Below are positions 36,144-45,457 of a stretch of DNA of 64,000 bases, in pieces. The translations under genes were made by a program, and so were the position numbers. The number at the start of each line of letters is the position of its first letter. The first letter of the stretch is position 1. The notes under the pieces are model-generated. The model searched no databases. It saw only the letters and a program-made list of their open reading frames with translations, and had not been told where the DNA came from. Source of the stretch: Salipaludibacillus agaradhaerens (GTDB lineage Bacteria > Bacillota > Bacilli > Bacillales > Salisediminibacteriaceae); assembly GCF_002019735.1 (NCBI RefSeq), contig NZ_KV917378.1, forward strand, positions 801,869-865,868, read 5' to 3'.

Positions 36144-36696
36144 TGCCTTTCTCTACTTTCTCCTTCATTAATTGCCAATATTGAACAGCATAAAGGGTTT
36201 TTGCATCATGGATCACTTCATTTTCAACTAATTTCTCAGCCTCTTCCTTCGTCACTTCTATTTTTTCTACAAATTCGTCTTCATCTAAATTAATGGTCCC
36301 TTTGTTGAGATCTTTTGCTAAATATACATGGACAATTTCATTTGCAAAACCCGGGCTTGTATAAAAAGAGTGCAGCTTCGTCCAAGAATGGGCTACGATA
36401 CCTGTTTCCTCTTCTAACTCACGTTTCGCACATTCAAGAGGATCTTCTCCTTTTTCTAGTTTTCCTGCGGGAATTTCTGCAATAACCTTATCCAGTGCTT
36501 TTCGAAACTGTTTCACTAAAATTAATTTTTCTTCTTTTGTAAAGGCAATTACCGCAACTGCTCCTGGATGATAAATGATTTCTCTTTTACTTTCGTTACC
36601 GTTTGGTAATAAAACATCTTGAACCTCTAATTCAACAACCTTACCTTTAAAGATTTGTTCTTTTTTAACCGTTTTTTCCTCTAAATTTTTGCTCAT
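36136..36696 (-). CDS. nudF: ADP-ribose pyrophosphatase, Nudix family
   Basis: NudF hydrolyses ADP-ribose to AMP and ribose-5-phosphate. The 186-residue protein has the Nudix box GKLEKGEDPLECAKREL-EEETG in the expected spacing (GX5EX7REUXEEXGU), followed by YTSPGFANE. The length fits. It is first of the nudF-endoQ pair. Confidence 0.93.
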   Translation of the reverse strand: MSKNLEEKTVKKEQIFKGKVVELEVQDVLLPNGNESKREIIYHPGAVAVIAFTKEEKLILVKQFRKALDKVIAEIPAGKLEKGEDPLECAKRELEEETGIVAHSWTKLHSFYTSPGFANEIVHVYLAKDLNKGTINLDEDEFVEKIEVTKEEAEKLVENEVIHDAKTLYAVQYWQLMKEKVEKGNV

Positions 36697-36750
36697 GTCT
36701 ACAACTCCTCATCGTCCAACTTATTATTCCAGTTTAGCATAAAGCTAAGG

Positions 36751-36882
36751 TCCAATCATTGGAAGTTTTCCTTCATCCCCACTGATTGTTAGTTTAACTT
36801 ATCGGCCCTATAAGGGCAGTTTATCCCCCACTTAAACTTTCCAATCTTCTTAAGTTTTGAGGTGGGGGTTTTACTGCCCCTT
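36751..36882. repeat. dispersed repeat family A, copy 1, with a long stem-loop
   Basis: The left part carries the inverted repeat CCAATCATTGG...CCACTGATTG shared with copies at 42.7, 52.8 and 61.1 kb. The right part is different: AAGGGCAGT-TTAT-CCCCCAC-TTAAACTT and its imperfect complement (36851-36881) form a stem-loop of about 70 bp with arms ending in ACTGCCCC. It sits between nudF and a gene on the other strand. A minus-strand open frame crossing it has no coding features. Confidence 0.75.
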
Positions 36883-36985
36883 AAGAGGGAAATAAAGGAA
36901 TCACCGAACTCATTTAATTTTAATCTATTAAAATTGACGGTATAATTACTTATTATAAAGGGTAAAGGGAAGTGGAGGTGTTCAC

Positions 36986-37900
36986 GTGAATAAAACTCAA
37001 TTAGGTACATCTGATTTATATGTATCAGAACTCGGTTTTGGCTGTATGTCATTATCAGACGATCATTTGTCTAATCAATCATTAATTGATGAAGCGATCG
37101 ATAGAGGAATAAATTTCTTTGACACTGCTGATTTATATCAATTAGGGTTTAATGAAGAATCTGTCGGTAAAGCCATAAAAGGAAAACGCCACAACATTAT
37201 TTTAGCCTCTAAAGGGGGAAATGAATGGGGAGAAGGCATTGATGGGTGGCGTTGGAACCCTGATAAAAACTATCTAAAAGAGGCGTTAAAACGCTCACTT
37301 CAGCGATTAAATGTGGATTATCTAGATCTTTATCAATTGCATGGTGGAACGATTGATGATCCGATTGATGATGTCATTGAAGCTTTTGAAGATCTAAAGC
37401 AAGAAGGACTCATTCGTTATTATGGGATCTCATCTATTAGGCCGAATGTGATAAAAGCATTTGCCGAAAAGTCCTCTATCGTCAGTGTCATGATGCAATA
37501 CAGTCTGTTAGATAGACGACCAGAAGAATGGTTTTCATTATTTGAGAAATATAACATTTCCGTTATTGCCCGTGGGCCTGTAGCAAAAGGACTTCTGACT
37601 GACGAGTTTGAAAGAAAGCTCAGTACTGATGGCTACTTAGATTATACAGAAACAGAGTTATTACAGCTTTTACCTAAACTAAAAGCCCTTGCAGAAGAAG
37701 CTGGCCTTTCTATGCAGCAGCTGGCACTTCGTTATGTGATGGATCAATCCCCAGTAGCTACAGCTATTGCCGGAGCTAGCAAACCTGAGCAACTAAAAGA
37801 AAATGTTAAGAGTACTCACGCTTCACCTATTTCATTAGACATAAGACAACAACTTCATGCGTTAGTAAAAAAATCAACATACGACAACCATCGCGTATAA
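36986..37900 (+). CDS. aldo/keto reductase family oxidoreductase
   Basis: This 304-residue TIM-barrel NADPH-dependent reductase has the family motifs GFGCMSL, FFDTADLYQLG (catalytic Asp and Tyr), the catalytic Lys in ASKGGNEWG and the His in YQLHGGTIDDP. The substrate is unknown; a B. subtilis YqkF-like protein is likely. The start is GTG at 36986, with GGAGGTG upstream. Confidence 0.9.
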   Translation: MNKTQLGTSDLYVSELGFGCMSLSDDHLSNQSLIDEAIDRGINFFDTADLYQLGFNEESVGKAIKGKRHNIILASKGGNEWGEGIDGWRWNPDKNYLKEALKRSLQRLNVDYLDLYQLHGGTIDDPIDDVIEAFEDLKQEGLIRYYGISSIRPNVIKAFAEKSSIVSVMMQYSLLDRRPEEWFSLFEKYNISVIARGPVAKGLLTDEFERKLSTDGYLDYTETELLQLLPKLKALAEEAGLSMQQLALRYVMDQSPVATAIAGASKPEQLKENVKSTHASPISLDIRQQLHALVKKSTYDNHRV

Positions 37901-37906
37901 CTAATC

Positions 37907-37933
37907 GAGAGCCAAAACGCCCTTTTGGCTCTC
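37907..37933. terminator. hairpin after the aldo/keto reductase gene
   Basis: GAGAGCCAAAA and TTTTGGCTCTC are perfect 11-bp arms around CGCCC. The downstream side lacks a long T-run, so efficiency is uncertain. Confidence 0.6.
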
Positions 37934-38032
37934 AGTCTTATGACGCCACAAACACTCATATTTATTTTCACAAGAAGACTCTAACAGCAGGTTAGTGAAA
38001 TGATCATATTATCTTCACTTCGTTTCCGCGTC

Positions 38033-38644
38033 TTATTCCATTTCCTCATAATAGTCTACTAGCATGTCATAGTTAAGATGTCCTGGACGACGGACGGCTA
38101 CCTTTCCATTTGGATCAATGATTAATGTGGTAGGCAAATAATGGACGTCATAGTTTTCTTTAACTTCCCCTTCTTCGTCTAGTAAGATATAAAAGGGAAT
38201 GTTAAAGTCATTCACAAATTGTTGAACATTGTCTACTGATCGTTCTTCGGTGGTCATGTTAATTGCCACAATGACAACATTATCATCTTGATACTCTTCA
38301 TAGAACTTTATAAAATCAGGCATTTCATCGCGGCATGGCGGGCACCAAGATGCCCACATGTTTAGAATCACATAGTTTCCCCTTAAATCAGACAATGTGA
38401 TTGTTTCCTTACTATTTAATTTTGTTAACGTAAAATCTTTGGCAGTTGTGCCTGGCTGCATTGCTGTTTGGTCATCTTCTAAGTCTTCAACGCCTTCTCT
38501 TTCAATCCCTCCGCTTTCTAAATAGTCGTTGAGTAATTGTTCATTTTTATCATTATTATCTTTTACCTCTTCATAGATCACATAGCCCCCTATTACGATA
38601 GCTGCTACAAAAATCATTATTGACAAAATTCGGCGGCCTCTCAT
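38033..38644 (-). CDS. TlpA/ResA-like thiol-disulfide oxidoreductase
   Basis: This 203-residue protein has an N-terminal membrane anchor (about 6-23), a charged linker and a thioredoxin fold with NMWASWCPPC (Cys101, Cys104), Glu107 three residues later and a cis-proline in YLPTTLIID. It keeps the glutamate position known from ResA, which the res-operon ResA lacks. It may act in cytochrome c maturation or as a StoA/YneN-type reductase. No partner gene is adjacent. Confidence 0.88.
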   Translation of the reverse strand: MRGRRILSIMIFVAAIVIGGYVIYEEVKDNNDKNEQLLNDYLESGGIEREGVEDLEDDQTAMQPGTTAKDFTLTKLNSKETITLSDLRGNYVILNMWASWCPPCRDEMPDFIKFYEEYQDDNVVIVAINMTTEERSVDNVQQFVNDFNIPFYILLDEEGEVKENYDVHYLPTTLIIDPNGKVAVRRPGHLNYDMLVDYYEEME

Positions 38645-38896
38645 TAAACGACTCCTTTTCTTTTAAAATAATATTCATAATTCCTTTTAGCAGACATAGA
38701 AGTTAAGTAAGTTTTCCTTATTGAATCATATCTCTTTTTCTAATTATAAGACAACCTACTCGTTTTTTAAAAGTTGGTCTTTTTTTAAGATAATACATAT
38801 TTTATTCCCTGTACTTCATGATAAAATATAAAATGGTGTGAATTTAAATCGTAGGTTAACAAACTATTACATAAATACTAGAGAGGAAGATTTATT

Positions 38897-39727
38897 TTGT
38901 CACTTATAGAAGCGATTATATTCGGGATTGTTCAAGGGATCAGTGAGTTCCTTCCCATATCAAGTACAGCTCATATTGTCATTACTCAACTAATGTTAGG
39001 CTACACATTCCCAGGACTTTCATTTGAGATTTTTTTGCATCTTGCATCTGTACTAGCTGTCATACTTTATTTTTGGAAAGATCTTTGGGAGGTTATACGG
39101 GGATTTTTCGCCTTCCTTTTTCGCCGTTCCACTGAAGATAAACCTTTGTTTTTCTTCGGAGTATACTTATTAGTTGCCACGTTTATTACGGGGATTTTAG
39201 GGATGCTTCTATCAGATGTGATTAGTGATGCAATGAAAACACCTGCTATGATTGCAAGTGCTCTAACAGTAACTGGTTTAGCTCTTATTTTCATCGAACG
39301 ATTCCATAAGACAGGGGCAAAAGATGAATCATCGATGACTATGATCGACGCCATTCTTGTCGGCCTAGGTCAAACGCTTGCTGTTATTCCTGGTATTTCC
39401 CGCTCTGGGTCTACCCTTGTCGTCTCATTACTAGCCGGTTTAAACAGAGAAACAGCTGTAAGATATTCTTTCTTACTTTCCATACCTGTTATTTTAGGCT
39501 CAACTGTTATGGCCCTGGACGAATTTACAGCAGAGATGGTCACTTATATTGGACCATTAAATTTATTTGTCGCTTTTGTTGTTACATTTTTCTTTTCTAT
39601 TTTAGGGATTATCTGGCTAATTGAATTTCTTAAACGTAGTAAGCTTATCTATTTTGCCCTCTACTGTTTCGCACTAGCCATTTTTGTTTATCTATATATC
39701 GACCCTAGTACTGTCATAGACATTTAA
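38897..39727 (+). CDS. uppP: undecaprenyl-diphosphate phosphatase UppP (BacA)
   Basis: UppP dephosphorylates undecaprenyl pyrophosphate to recycle the lipid carrier of cell wall synthesis and gives bacitracin tolerance. The 276-residue protein has several membrane helices. Motifs are EAIIFGIVQGISEFLPISSTAH at the N-terminus (in pieces EFLPISS) and the phosphate loop PGISRSGST. The start is TTG, preceded by GAGAGGAAG. Confidence 0.96.
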   Translation: MSLIEAIIFGIVQGISEFLPISSTAHIVITQLMLGYTFPGLSFEIFLHLASVLAVILYFWKDLWEVIRGFFAFLFRRSTEDKPLFFFGVYLLVATFITGILGMLLSDVISDAMKTPAMIASALTVTGLALIFIERFHKTGAKDESSMTMIDAILVGLGQTLAVIPGISRSGSTLVVSLLAGLNRETAVRYSFLLSIPVILGSTVMALDEFTAEMVTYIGPLNLFVAFVVTFFFSILGIIWLIEFLKRSKLIYFALYCFALAIFVYLYIDPSTVIDI

Positions 39728-39735
39728 CCGTATGA

Positions 39736-39769
39736 AGCGAGTCATCCTTTCAGATGCTCGCTATTTTTA
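39736..39769 (+). terminator. intrinsic terminator of uppP
   Basis: AGCGAG-T-CATC and GATGCTCGCT pair with one bulge, followed by ATTTTTAT. Confidence 0.8.
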
Positions 39770-39907
39770 TATCCTAAGTTTTAGTGACTACTTATCTTCA
39801 TATAATAGTCACAGAGCAAAAAGGAACTTAACCTCATTTACTAAACGACTGGGATTTGTTAAGATGTTGTAAGTTTAATAGAAAATAGTCGTCAGGAGTT
39901 CACTATT

Positions 39908-40960
39908 ATGAAATCTTCACAAGGAAAGATTATAGGAAAAGACCTATTAGGCCTTGGATTACTTTTACTCTTTCTTATCTTATTTTTGTTTAGTGATAGA
40001 GTGAGTACAAGTGACTATGCTGAAGCTCTTCCATCTGCATGGATTAATGTAAATACTATTTTTCTAAGTATCGTATTAGAAGCTATTCCTTTTATATTAC
40101 TAGGTGTTTTTGCCTCTGCTCTTATACAACTTTATGTATCTGAGGAAACCATCAAGCGATTTCTACCGAAAAATGCCTGGGTATCATTAGTTCCTGCGGC
40201 AATGCTTGGGGCTATTCTCCCTCTTTGTGAGTGTGCCATCGTGCCAGTCGTGAGGCGGTTAATTAAAAAAGGAATGCCCCTTCATGTTGGAATCGTTTTT
40301 CTCGTAGCTGCACCTATTTTAAATCCAGTCGTCTTTGCTTCAACGTATTATGCATTTAGAACGAATCAAACGATACTGTACACTCGTATGGGACTAGCTT
40401 TCGTATTAGCGATTATTATCGGCGCTATCCTTTATAGTATTTTTAAATCGCGACCTAATCAGCTACGAAGTCAGATAAACGTCTCCCTAGCAAATCATCA
40501 TGTGCATTTAGATGGCGGCGAAGATCTTAAACAAGTGAAAAAAGCCAGTGCGTTAACTCAATTACGAAATACACTGTATCATGCTGTCGATGAATTCTTT
40601 ATGATGGGAAAATACTTAATTCTCGGGGCCTTTATAGCCGCTCTCTTTCAAACATTTCTTGACAGAAGTTTACTAGAGGCAATTGGTGGCAATGAATACT
40701 CTTCAACCTTTGTGATGATGGTATTTGCGTATTTACTATCATTATGTTCTGAGGCAGATGCGTTTGTCGCTTCTTCATTCGGCTCCTCATTTACAGATGC
40801 CTCACTTGTGGCATTTCTCGTCTACGGGCCGATGCTTGATTTAAAAAATACGTTTATGCTATTTGCATTTTTTAAAGTGCGTTTTGTTCTAATCTTTATG
40901 GTGACAGTGACGCTTTGTGTGTTTACTGCTGTTATACTGTTATCAGGCTGGATCTTATAA
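39908..40960 (+). CDS. UPF0718/DUF318 permease (YcgR-like)
   Basis: This 350-residue protein has about eight membrane helices and the family motifs LPLCECAIVPV and LCSEADAF, both with conserved cysteines. It is 14 bp upstream of the YcgQ-like gene. The pair is usually co-conserved as ycgR-ycgQ, with a possible role in metal or other ion handling. The substrate is not known. Confidence 0.88.
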   Translation: MKSSQGKIIGKDLLGLGLLLLFLILFLFSDRVSTSDYAEALPSAWINVNTIFLSIVLEAIPFILLGVFASALIQLYVSEETIKRFLPKNAWVSLVPAAMLGAILPLCECAIVPVVRRLIKKGMPLHVGIVFLVAAPILNPVVFASTYYAFRTNQTILYTRMGLAFVLAIIIGAILYSIFKSRPNQLRSQINVSLANHHVHLDGGEDLKQVKKASALTQLRNTLYHAVDEFFMMGKYLILGAFIAALFQTFLDRSLLEAIGGNEYSSTFVMMVFAYLLSLCSEADAFVASSFGSSFTDASLVAFLVYGPMLDLKNTFMLFAFFKVRFVLIFMVTVTLCVFTAVILLSGWIL

Positions 40961-40974
40961 TTAGGAGGTTTCTT

Positions 40975-41943
40975 ATGAAACAACCATATGATCACTCATT
41001 TCACGCCTTCATACAAGGGATTATTCTTGTTGGATTTGCTATGCTCATGCTTCATTTAATTTTAACAGGCAACATTGTCTATTACATTGCGCCAATGATG
41101 ATGCCATTCATTTATTTTGCCCTTGTCGTTTTCTTTCTGCTTGGAATTATACAAGTATTTAGAAGTACAACAAAAACGGATCACGACCACCATGAATGTG
41201 CATGTGAGCATGATCATCATATTAAAGGCCCTTCTTGGGTTAAAACGATAATCTATAGCATTTTCATACTTCCTATCGTACTAGGATTTGCTCTTCCAGA
41301 CAGATCATTGGATAGCTCTGTCGCTGCCAATAGAGGGATACAACTTGGAGGCGGTGGTAACGCCTCCTCTTCAGCAACAGATAATTCTATTAATGAAACT
41401 GATCAAAACAATAACGGCAGTACCTCACGAGCAGAGGCTTTTTTGGAAGACCCTGAAGGTTATATGGAGAATTTAACTACCCAATCTGGTGAGGAAGAAC
41501 ATTACCAATTTGAAGACATTTACGATGAAGGCTGGTTTGATGATTACTATGCGGAATTGTACGAGGAATTAATGAACAATACGGTTATTGAAGTTACTGA
41601 AGACAACTACTTAGATGTAATGACTGTTTTAGATCTTTACTTGGATGATTTTATAGGGAAAGAAATGGAGATTGTTGGTTTTGCTTACCGTGAAACTGAT
41701 TTTCACTCAAACCAGATAGTTGCGGCGAGGTTTGCTATGACATGTTGCACGGCTGATGCTTCTGTATATGGGACTATGATAGAAAGTGAAGAAAGTAATA
41801 GATTTGACGAGGATACATGGATCTATGCGAGAGGAACAATAAAAAAAGATCATTATAATGATCAACCAATACCTGTTCTTGTGGATGCTCACATTCAAGA
41901 AGTGGAAGAACCAGATAGCCCTTACGTCTATCCTAGCTTTTAA
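40975..41943 (+). CDS. TIGR03943/YcgQ family membrane protein
   Basis: The 322-residue protein begins with membrane helices near 12-32 and 40-62, then a histidine/cysteine-rich stretch (DHDHHECACEHDHH, about 68-82) that could bind metal, a further helix near 90-108, and a long acidic extracellular part with AMTCCTAD. The ATG at 40975 has AGGAGG upstream. It is the partner of the preceding YcgR-like gene. Confidence 0.88.
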   Translation: MKQPYDHSFHAFIQGIILVGFAMLMLHLILTGNIVYYIAPMMMPFIYFALVVFFLLGIIQVFRSTTKTDHDHHECACEHDHHIKGPSWVKTIIYSIFILPIVLGFALPDRSLDSSVAANRGIQLGGGGNASSSATDNSINETDQNNNGSTSRAEAFLEDPEGYMENLTTQSGEEEHYQFEDIYDEGWFDDYYAELYEELMNNTVIEVTEDNYLDVMTVLDLYLDDFIGKEMEIVGFAYRETDFHSNQIVAARFAMTCCTADASVYGTMIESEESNRFDEDTWIYARGTIKKDHYNDQPIPVLVDAHIQEVEEPDSPYVYPSF

Positions 41944-41963
41944 TAGATCTTTATAAATTCACA

Positions 41964-42006
41964 GATAAACCGGCAGTGTGACGAAGGTCATCACTACCGG
42001 TTTATC
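41964..42006. terminator. bidirectional terminator between the YcgQ-like gene and the EIIA gene
   Basis: GATAAACCGG and CCGGTTTATC are perfect 10-bp outer arms, with further pairing AGTG/CACT inside. Confidence 0.7.
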
Positions 42007-42029
42007 TCATACATAGGTTTTCTTATTTA

Positions 42030-42557
42030 TTACTTACTAGTTAACATCATAACAGCCGTTTCCCCTGCTTTTGCCACCTGATTCTCATACTTCTCCACAG
42101 ACTCTACAGCTTCTCCGTTTGTAATGATAATTGGTGTTATGAGACTTTCTGCTTTTTCTTTGACGACGTCTATATCAAATTCTATCAGCTTGTCTCCTGG
42201 AGCAACTTTACTTCCTTCTTTTACGAAAGCTTTAAACCCTTCCCCTTGTAAAGTAACAGTCTCAATTCCAATATGAATGAGAATCTCAATACCATTTACC
42301 GTCTTTAATCCTACTGCGTGCTTAGTTGGAAATACTTGAATCACCTCGCCATGGACCGGGGCCACAATATGACCGTCAGTAGGCATCACTGCAATACCAT
42401 CACCCATCATTTGTTTAGAAAATGTTGGATCAGGAACCTCTGAAAGCGGTACGATTTCCCCATTAACAGGACTTAAAAGAGTATCTTTTCCATCAGCTTG
42501 GGGCAACTCTTCCCCAGACTTTGTCTTTTTATCTAAACCAAATAATTTTTTAAACAT
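42030..42557 (-). CDS. PTS glucose-family EIIA component
   Basis: The 175-residue protein is a free-standing EIIA(Glc) domain, which receives phosphate from HPr at the histidine in EILIHIGIETVTL and passes it to an EIIB domain. Upstream motifs VNGEIVPLSEVPDP and DGHIVAPVHGEV fit the fold. The ATG at 42557 is 8 bases from GGAAGG; two earlier starts overlap that site. No EIIBC gene is near, so it may serve an EIIA-less transporter elsewhere, as YpqE/Crr does. Confidence 0.9.
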   Translation of the reverse strand: MFKKLFGLDKKTKSGEELPQADGKDTLLSPVNGEIVPLSEVPDPTFSKQMMGDGIAVMPTDGHIVAPVHGEVIQVFPTKHAVGLKTVNGIEILIHIGIETVTLQGEGFKAFVKEGSKVAPGDKLIEFDIDVVKEKAESLITPIIITNGEAVESVEKYENQVAKAGETAVMMLTSK

Positions 42558-42687
42558 AGTCATCACCTTCCTCTTATAATCACTATAAATAAATTCGTTT
42601 ACCGGTTAAATCTTGTGACCCTAGTTTAATATATTGCAATTACGAACTAGATCCATTCAAGATTATTACCTGCTACTTTTATAAAAC

Positions 42688-42831
42688 GGCCCTTCAATCA
42701 GTGGGTGTTTTTGTTCTTCTCCCACTGATTGTTAGTTGCGTTAATCAAGACATTAGCGGCCGTCTAGAATAGATCTACCTCTCCTTTCTATTTGGATCAG
42801 GAAACTTTACGGACACTTATCTGTAATAAAA
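42688..42831. repeat. dispersed repeat family A, copy 2
   Basis: The inverted repeat CAATCAGTGGG...CCCACTGATTG is perfect over 11 bp here. It is followed by TTAGCGGCCGTCTA, AATAGATCTACCTCTCC-TTTCTATT and ACTTTACGGACACTTATCTG. It lies between the EIIA gene and the guanine riboswitch. Copies 1, 3 and 4 are at 36.8, 52.8 and 61.1 kb. Confidence 0.8.
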
Positions 42832-42904
42832 TTCTACATAAACGTTCAAATTCTCTCTTGCAGTGCATCGCCATTATGATATAATCAATCCATCTTTAAA
42901 AATT

Positions 42905-42975
42905 GAACTCGTATAACTGTGAGAATATGGCTCACGAGTCTCTACCAGACGACCATAAATTGTCTGACTACGAGT
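42905..42975 (+). ncRNA. guanine riboswitch (purine riboswitch, G-type)
   Basis: The aptamer shows ACTCGTATAA, ATATGGCTC, AGTCTCTACC, CCATAAA and CTGACTACGAGT in order, with the P1 pairing ACTCGT/ACGAGT. The specificity base is C (GACTAC), which indicates guanine or xanthine-like recognition and not adenine. It controls xpt and the permease. Confidence 0.95.
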
Positions 42976-43069
42976 GATCAAACTGAGTTAGGGTTAGTGA
43001 GCAAGTGGAACACCTAAGTGTACTCTTGCAAATCGCTTTTCCCTGTAGGAGCATACTTCAAACACTCGG

Positions 43070-43730
<661 letters not shown>

Positions 43731-43877
43731 TCTGACTTAATACATACCGAACCAATATCATACAAAATACATCTGGAAATACGCCTAATATAATAATCTT
43801 TAGCTACGCTACACACGAAGACTTTTGAAGGCTTGTCCCAGCTAATGATGCCATTAAAAAATAAAAGGAGTGGTTAC

Positions 43878-45395
43878 ATGCCTGCAAATACTGGCCATTA
43901 CCCTATTTTTAAAAGAGAAGATATAGATGCTTTTTTTGCCCTTTTTCAAAATAATTTAGCCAACTTTGTCATTATTACTGTTACAATGCTCGGCTTGGGC
44001 TTCCCCGCAAATCTCGTGTTCGGTCACGTTATCCCTGGTGCAGCGGTAGCAGTCATTTTTGGAAACATTTATTATGCCTATATGGCTAAACGCCTCGCAA
44101 AAAAAGAAAACAGAAGCGATGTGACAGCTTTATCTTACGGAATAAGTACCCCTGTTATGTTTATATTTCTATTCGGGGTTCTCGTTCCCGCCTACTCATT
44201 AACAGGTGATTTTGAGTTGGCATGGAAGATTGCAGTGGCTGCTGCCTTTTTAAGTGGTTTAATTGAAGTACTTGCTAGCTTTACAGGACGATGGATGCAA
44301 AAAAATCTCCCTCGTGCCGCTATGCTTGGCGCTCTAGCTGGTGTTGCCCTATCTTTTATAGCAGGCGAAATGCTCTTTATGTCTCTCGAAATGCCTGTCG
44401 TTGGATTATTTGTTCTAGCGGTTATATTAATTGGTATTGTCGGCAAGGTTAGCATGCCCTTTCGGATACCCGCCTCATTATTTGCTATGATCATTGGGAC
44501 AGCCTTAGCCTTTGGATTAGGATACTCAGAAATATCAGCTATTCAAGAAGGATTTTCCCATCTAGGCTTTTATCCATTTCTCCCTTCATTAGCTGTTGTA
44601 GAAGGTTTTCAGTACTTATTTGGGGCTATGATTGCCCTATTAGCTGTTATTTTACCCATCACAATTTACAATGCTGTCGAAACGATGAACAATGTTGAAG
44701 CAATGAAAGCTGAGGGGGATACTTATGATGTTAAAGAATGTCAAGCCGTTGATGGTGTTGGTACAATGCTCGGCTCTGTTTTTGGCGGCTTATTCCCTAC
44801 TACCGTCTATATAGCGACAGTAGGATCAAAGAAAATGGGGGCAGGTCGTGGTTATAGTTTATTGAATGCTATTGTAGTTGGATTCGCCGCCATTTTCGGT
44901 GTTATTGCAGCTTTAAGTGCTATTTTACCAGTAGCCGTCGTTGCCCCTATCCTTGTTTTTGTCGGTATATCAATGGTAAGTTCTGCTTTCAGCACGAACA
45001 AAGAAAAATATTATCCTGCTGTCGCCATTGCCATGCTTCCATACTTTGCAAATTATTTAATGACACGTTTTGAAAATCGTGCACCCGATGCATTAGCTGA
45101 TATATCATCAGGGATCATTCCATTAGGACAGGGTGCTATGTTTACAGGTATTATCTTAGGCGCTATGACTGTCTTTATTATAGATCACGACTATCTAAAA
45201 GCAGCACTCTTTGCATTTGTCGGTGCTTTATTGAGTTTTGGCGGTCTTATGCATGCGCCTGAAATGGCCTTTGGAGCTGCTAACGACTTTGCCGCAGGTT
45301 ATAGTTTAATTGGGTTATGTTTTATCGCTTATTTCATTAAAGAGGTTGTGCAATCAAGAGACCAACGTCTTAACAATGATAAAAAAGTAGCTTAG
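43878..45395 (+). CDS. xanthine/purine permease, NCS2-related
   Basis: This 505-residue protein has about 12-14 membrane helices and the segments AVETMNNVEAMKAEGD and GSVFGGLFPTTVYIATVG, which resemble NCS2-type nucleobase permeases. Position after xpt suggests a xanthine or guanine importer. It is longer than, and unlike, the classic PbuX of B. subtilis, so I do not assign a symbol. The ATG at 43878 has AAAGGAG upstream. Confidence 0.82.
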   Translation: MPANTGHYPIFKREDIDAFFALFQNNLANFVIITVTMLGLGFPANLVFGHVIPGAAVAVIFGNIYYAYMAKRLAKKENRSDVTALSYGISTPVMFIFLFGVLVPAYSLTGDFELAWKIAVAAAFLSGLIEVLASFTGRWMQKNLPRAAMLGALAGVALSFIAGEMLFMSLEMPVVGLFVLAVILIGIVGKVSMPFRIPASLFAMIIGTALAFGLGYSEISAIQEGFSHLGFYPFLPSLAVVEGFQYLFGAMIALLAVILPITIYNAVETMNNVEAMKAEGDTYDVKECQAVDGVGTMLGSVFGGLFPTTVYIATVGSKKMGAGRGYSLLNAIVVGFAAIFGVIAALSAILPVAVVAPILVFVGISMVSSAFSTNKEKYYPAVAIAMLPYFANYLMTRFENRAPDALADISSGIIPLGQGAMFTGIILGAMTVFIIDHDYLKAALFAFVGALLSFGGLMHAPEMAFGAANDFAAGYSLIGLCFIAYFIKEVVQSRDQRLNNDKKVA

Positions 45396-45415
45396 TTAAT
45401 GCTACATCACCGTCT

Positions 45416-45451
45416 AAAAAGAGCCCCTCCATCTCTGGCTGGGCTCTTTTT
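45416..45451. terminator. bidirectional terminator between the permease and HAD genes
   Basis: AAAAAGAGCCC and GGGCTCTTTTT are perfect 11-bp arms with A-runs and T-runs on both sides, between two convergent genes. Confidence 0.9.
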
Positions 45452-45457
45452 GCATTG

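Noticed and set aside
36789-37052. 87-codon minus-strand frame between nudF and the aldo/keto reductase
   Set aside because: It reads across the family A repeat and into the antisense of the reductase start; no ribosome-binding site or recognisable protein.
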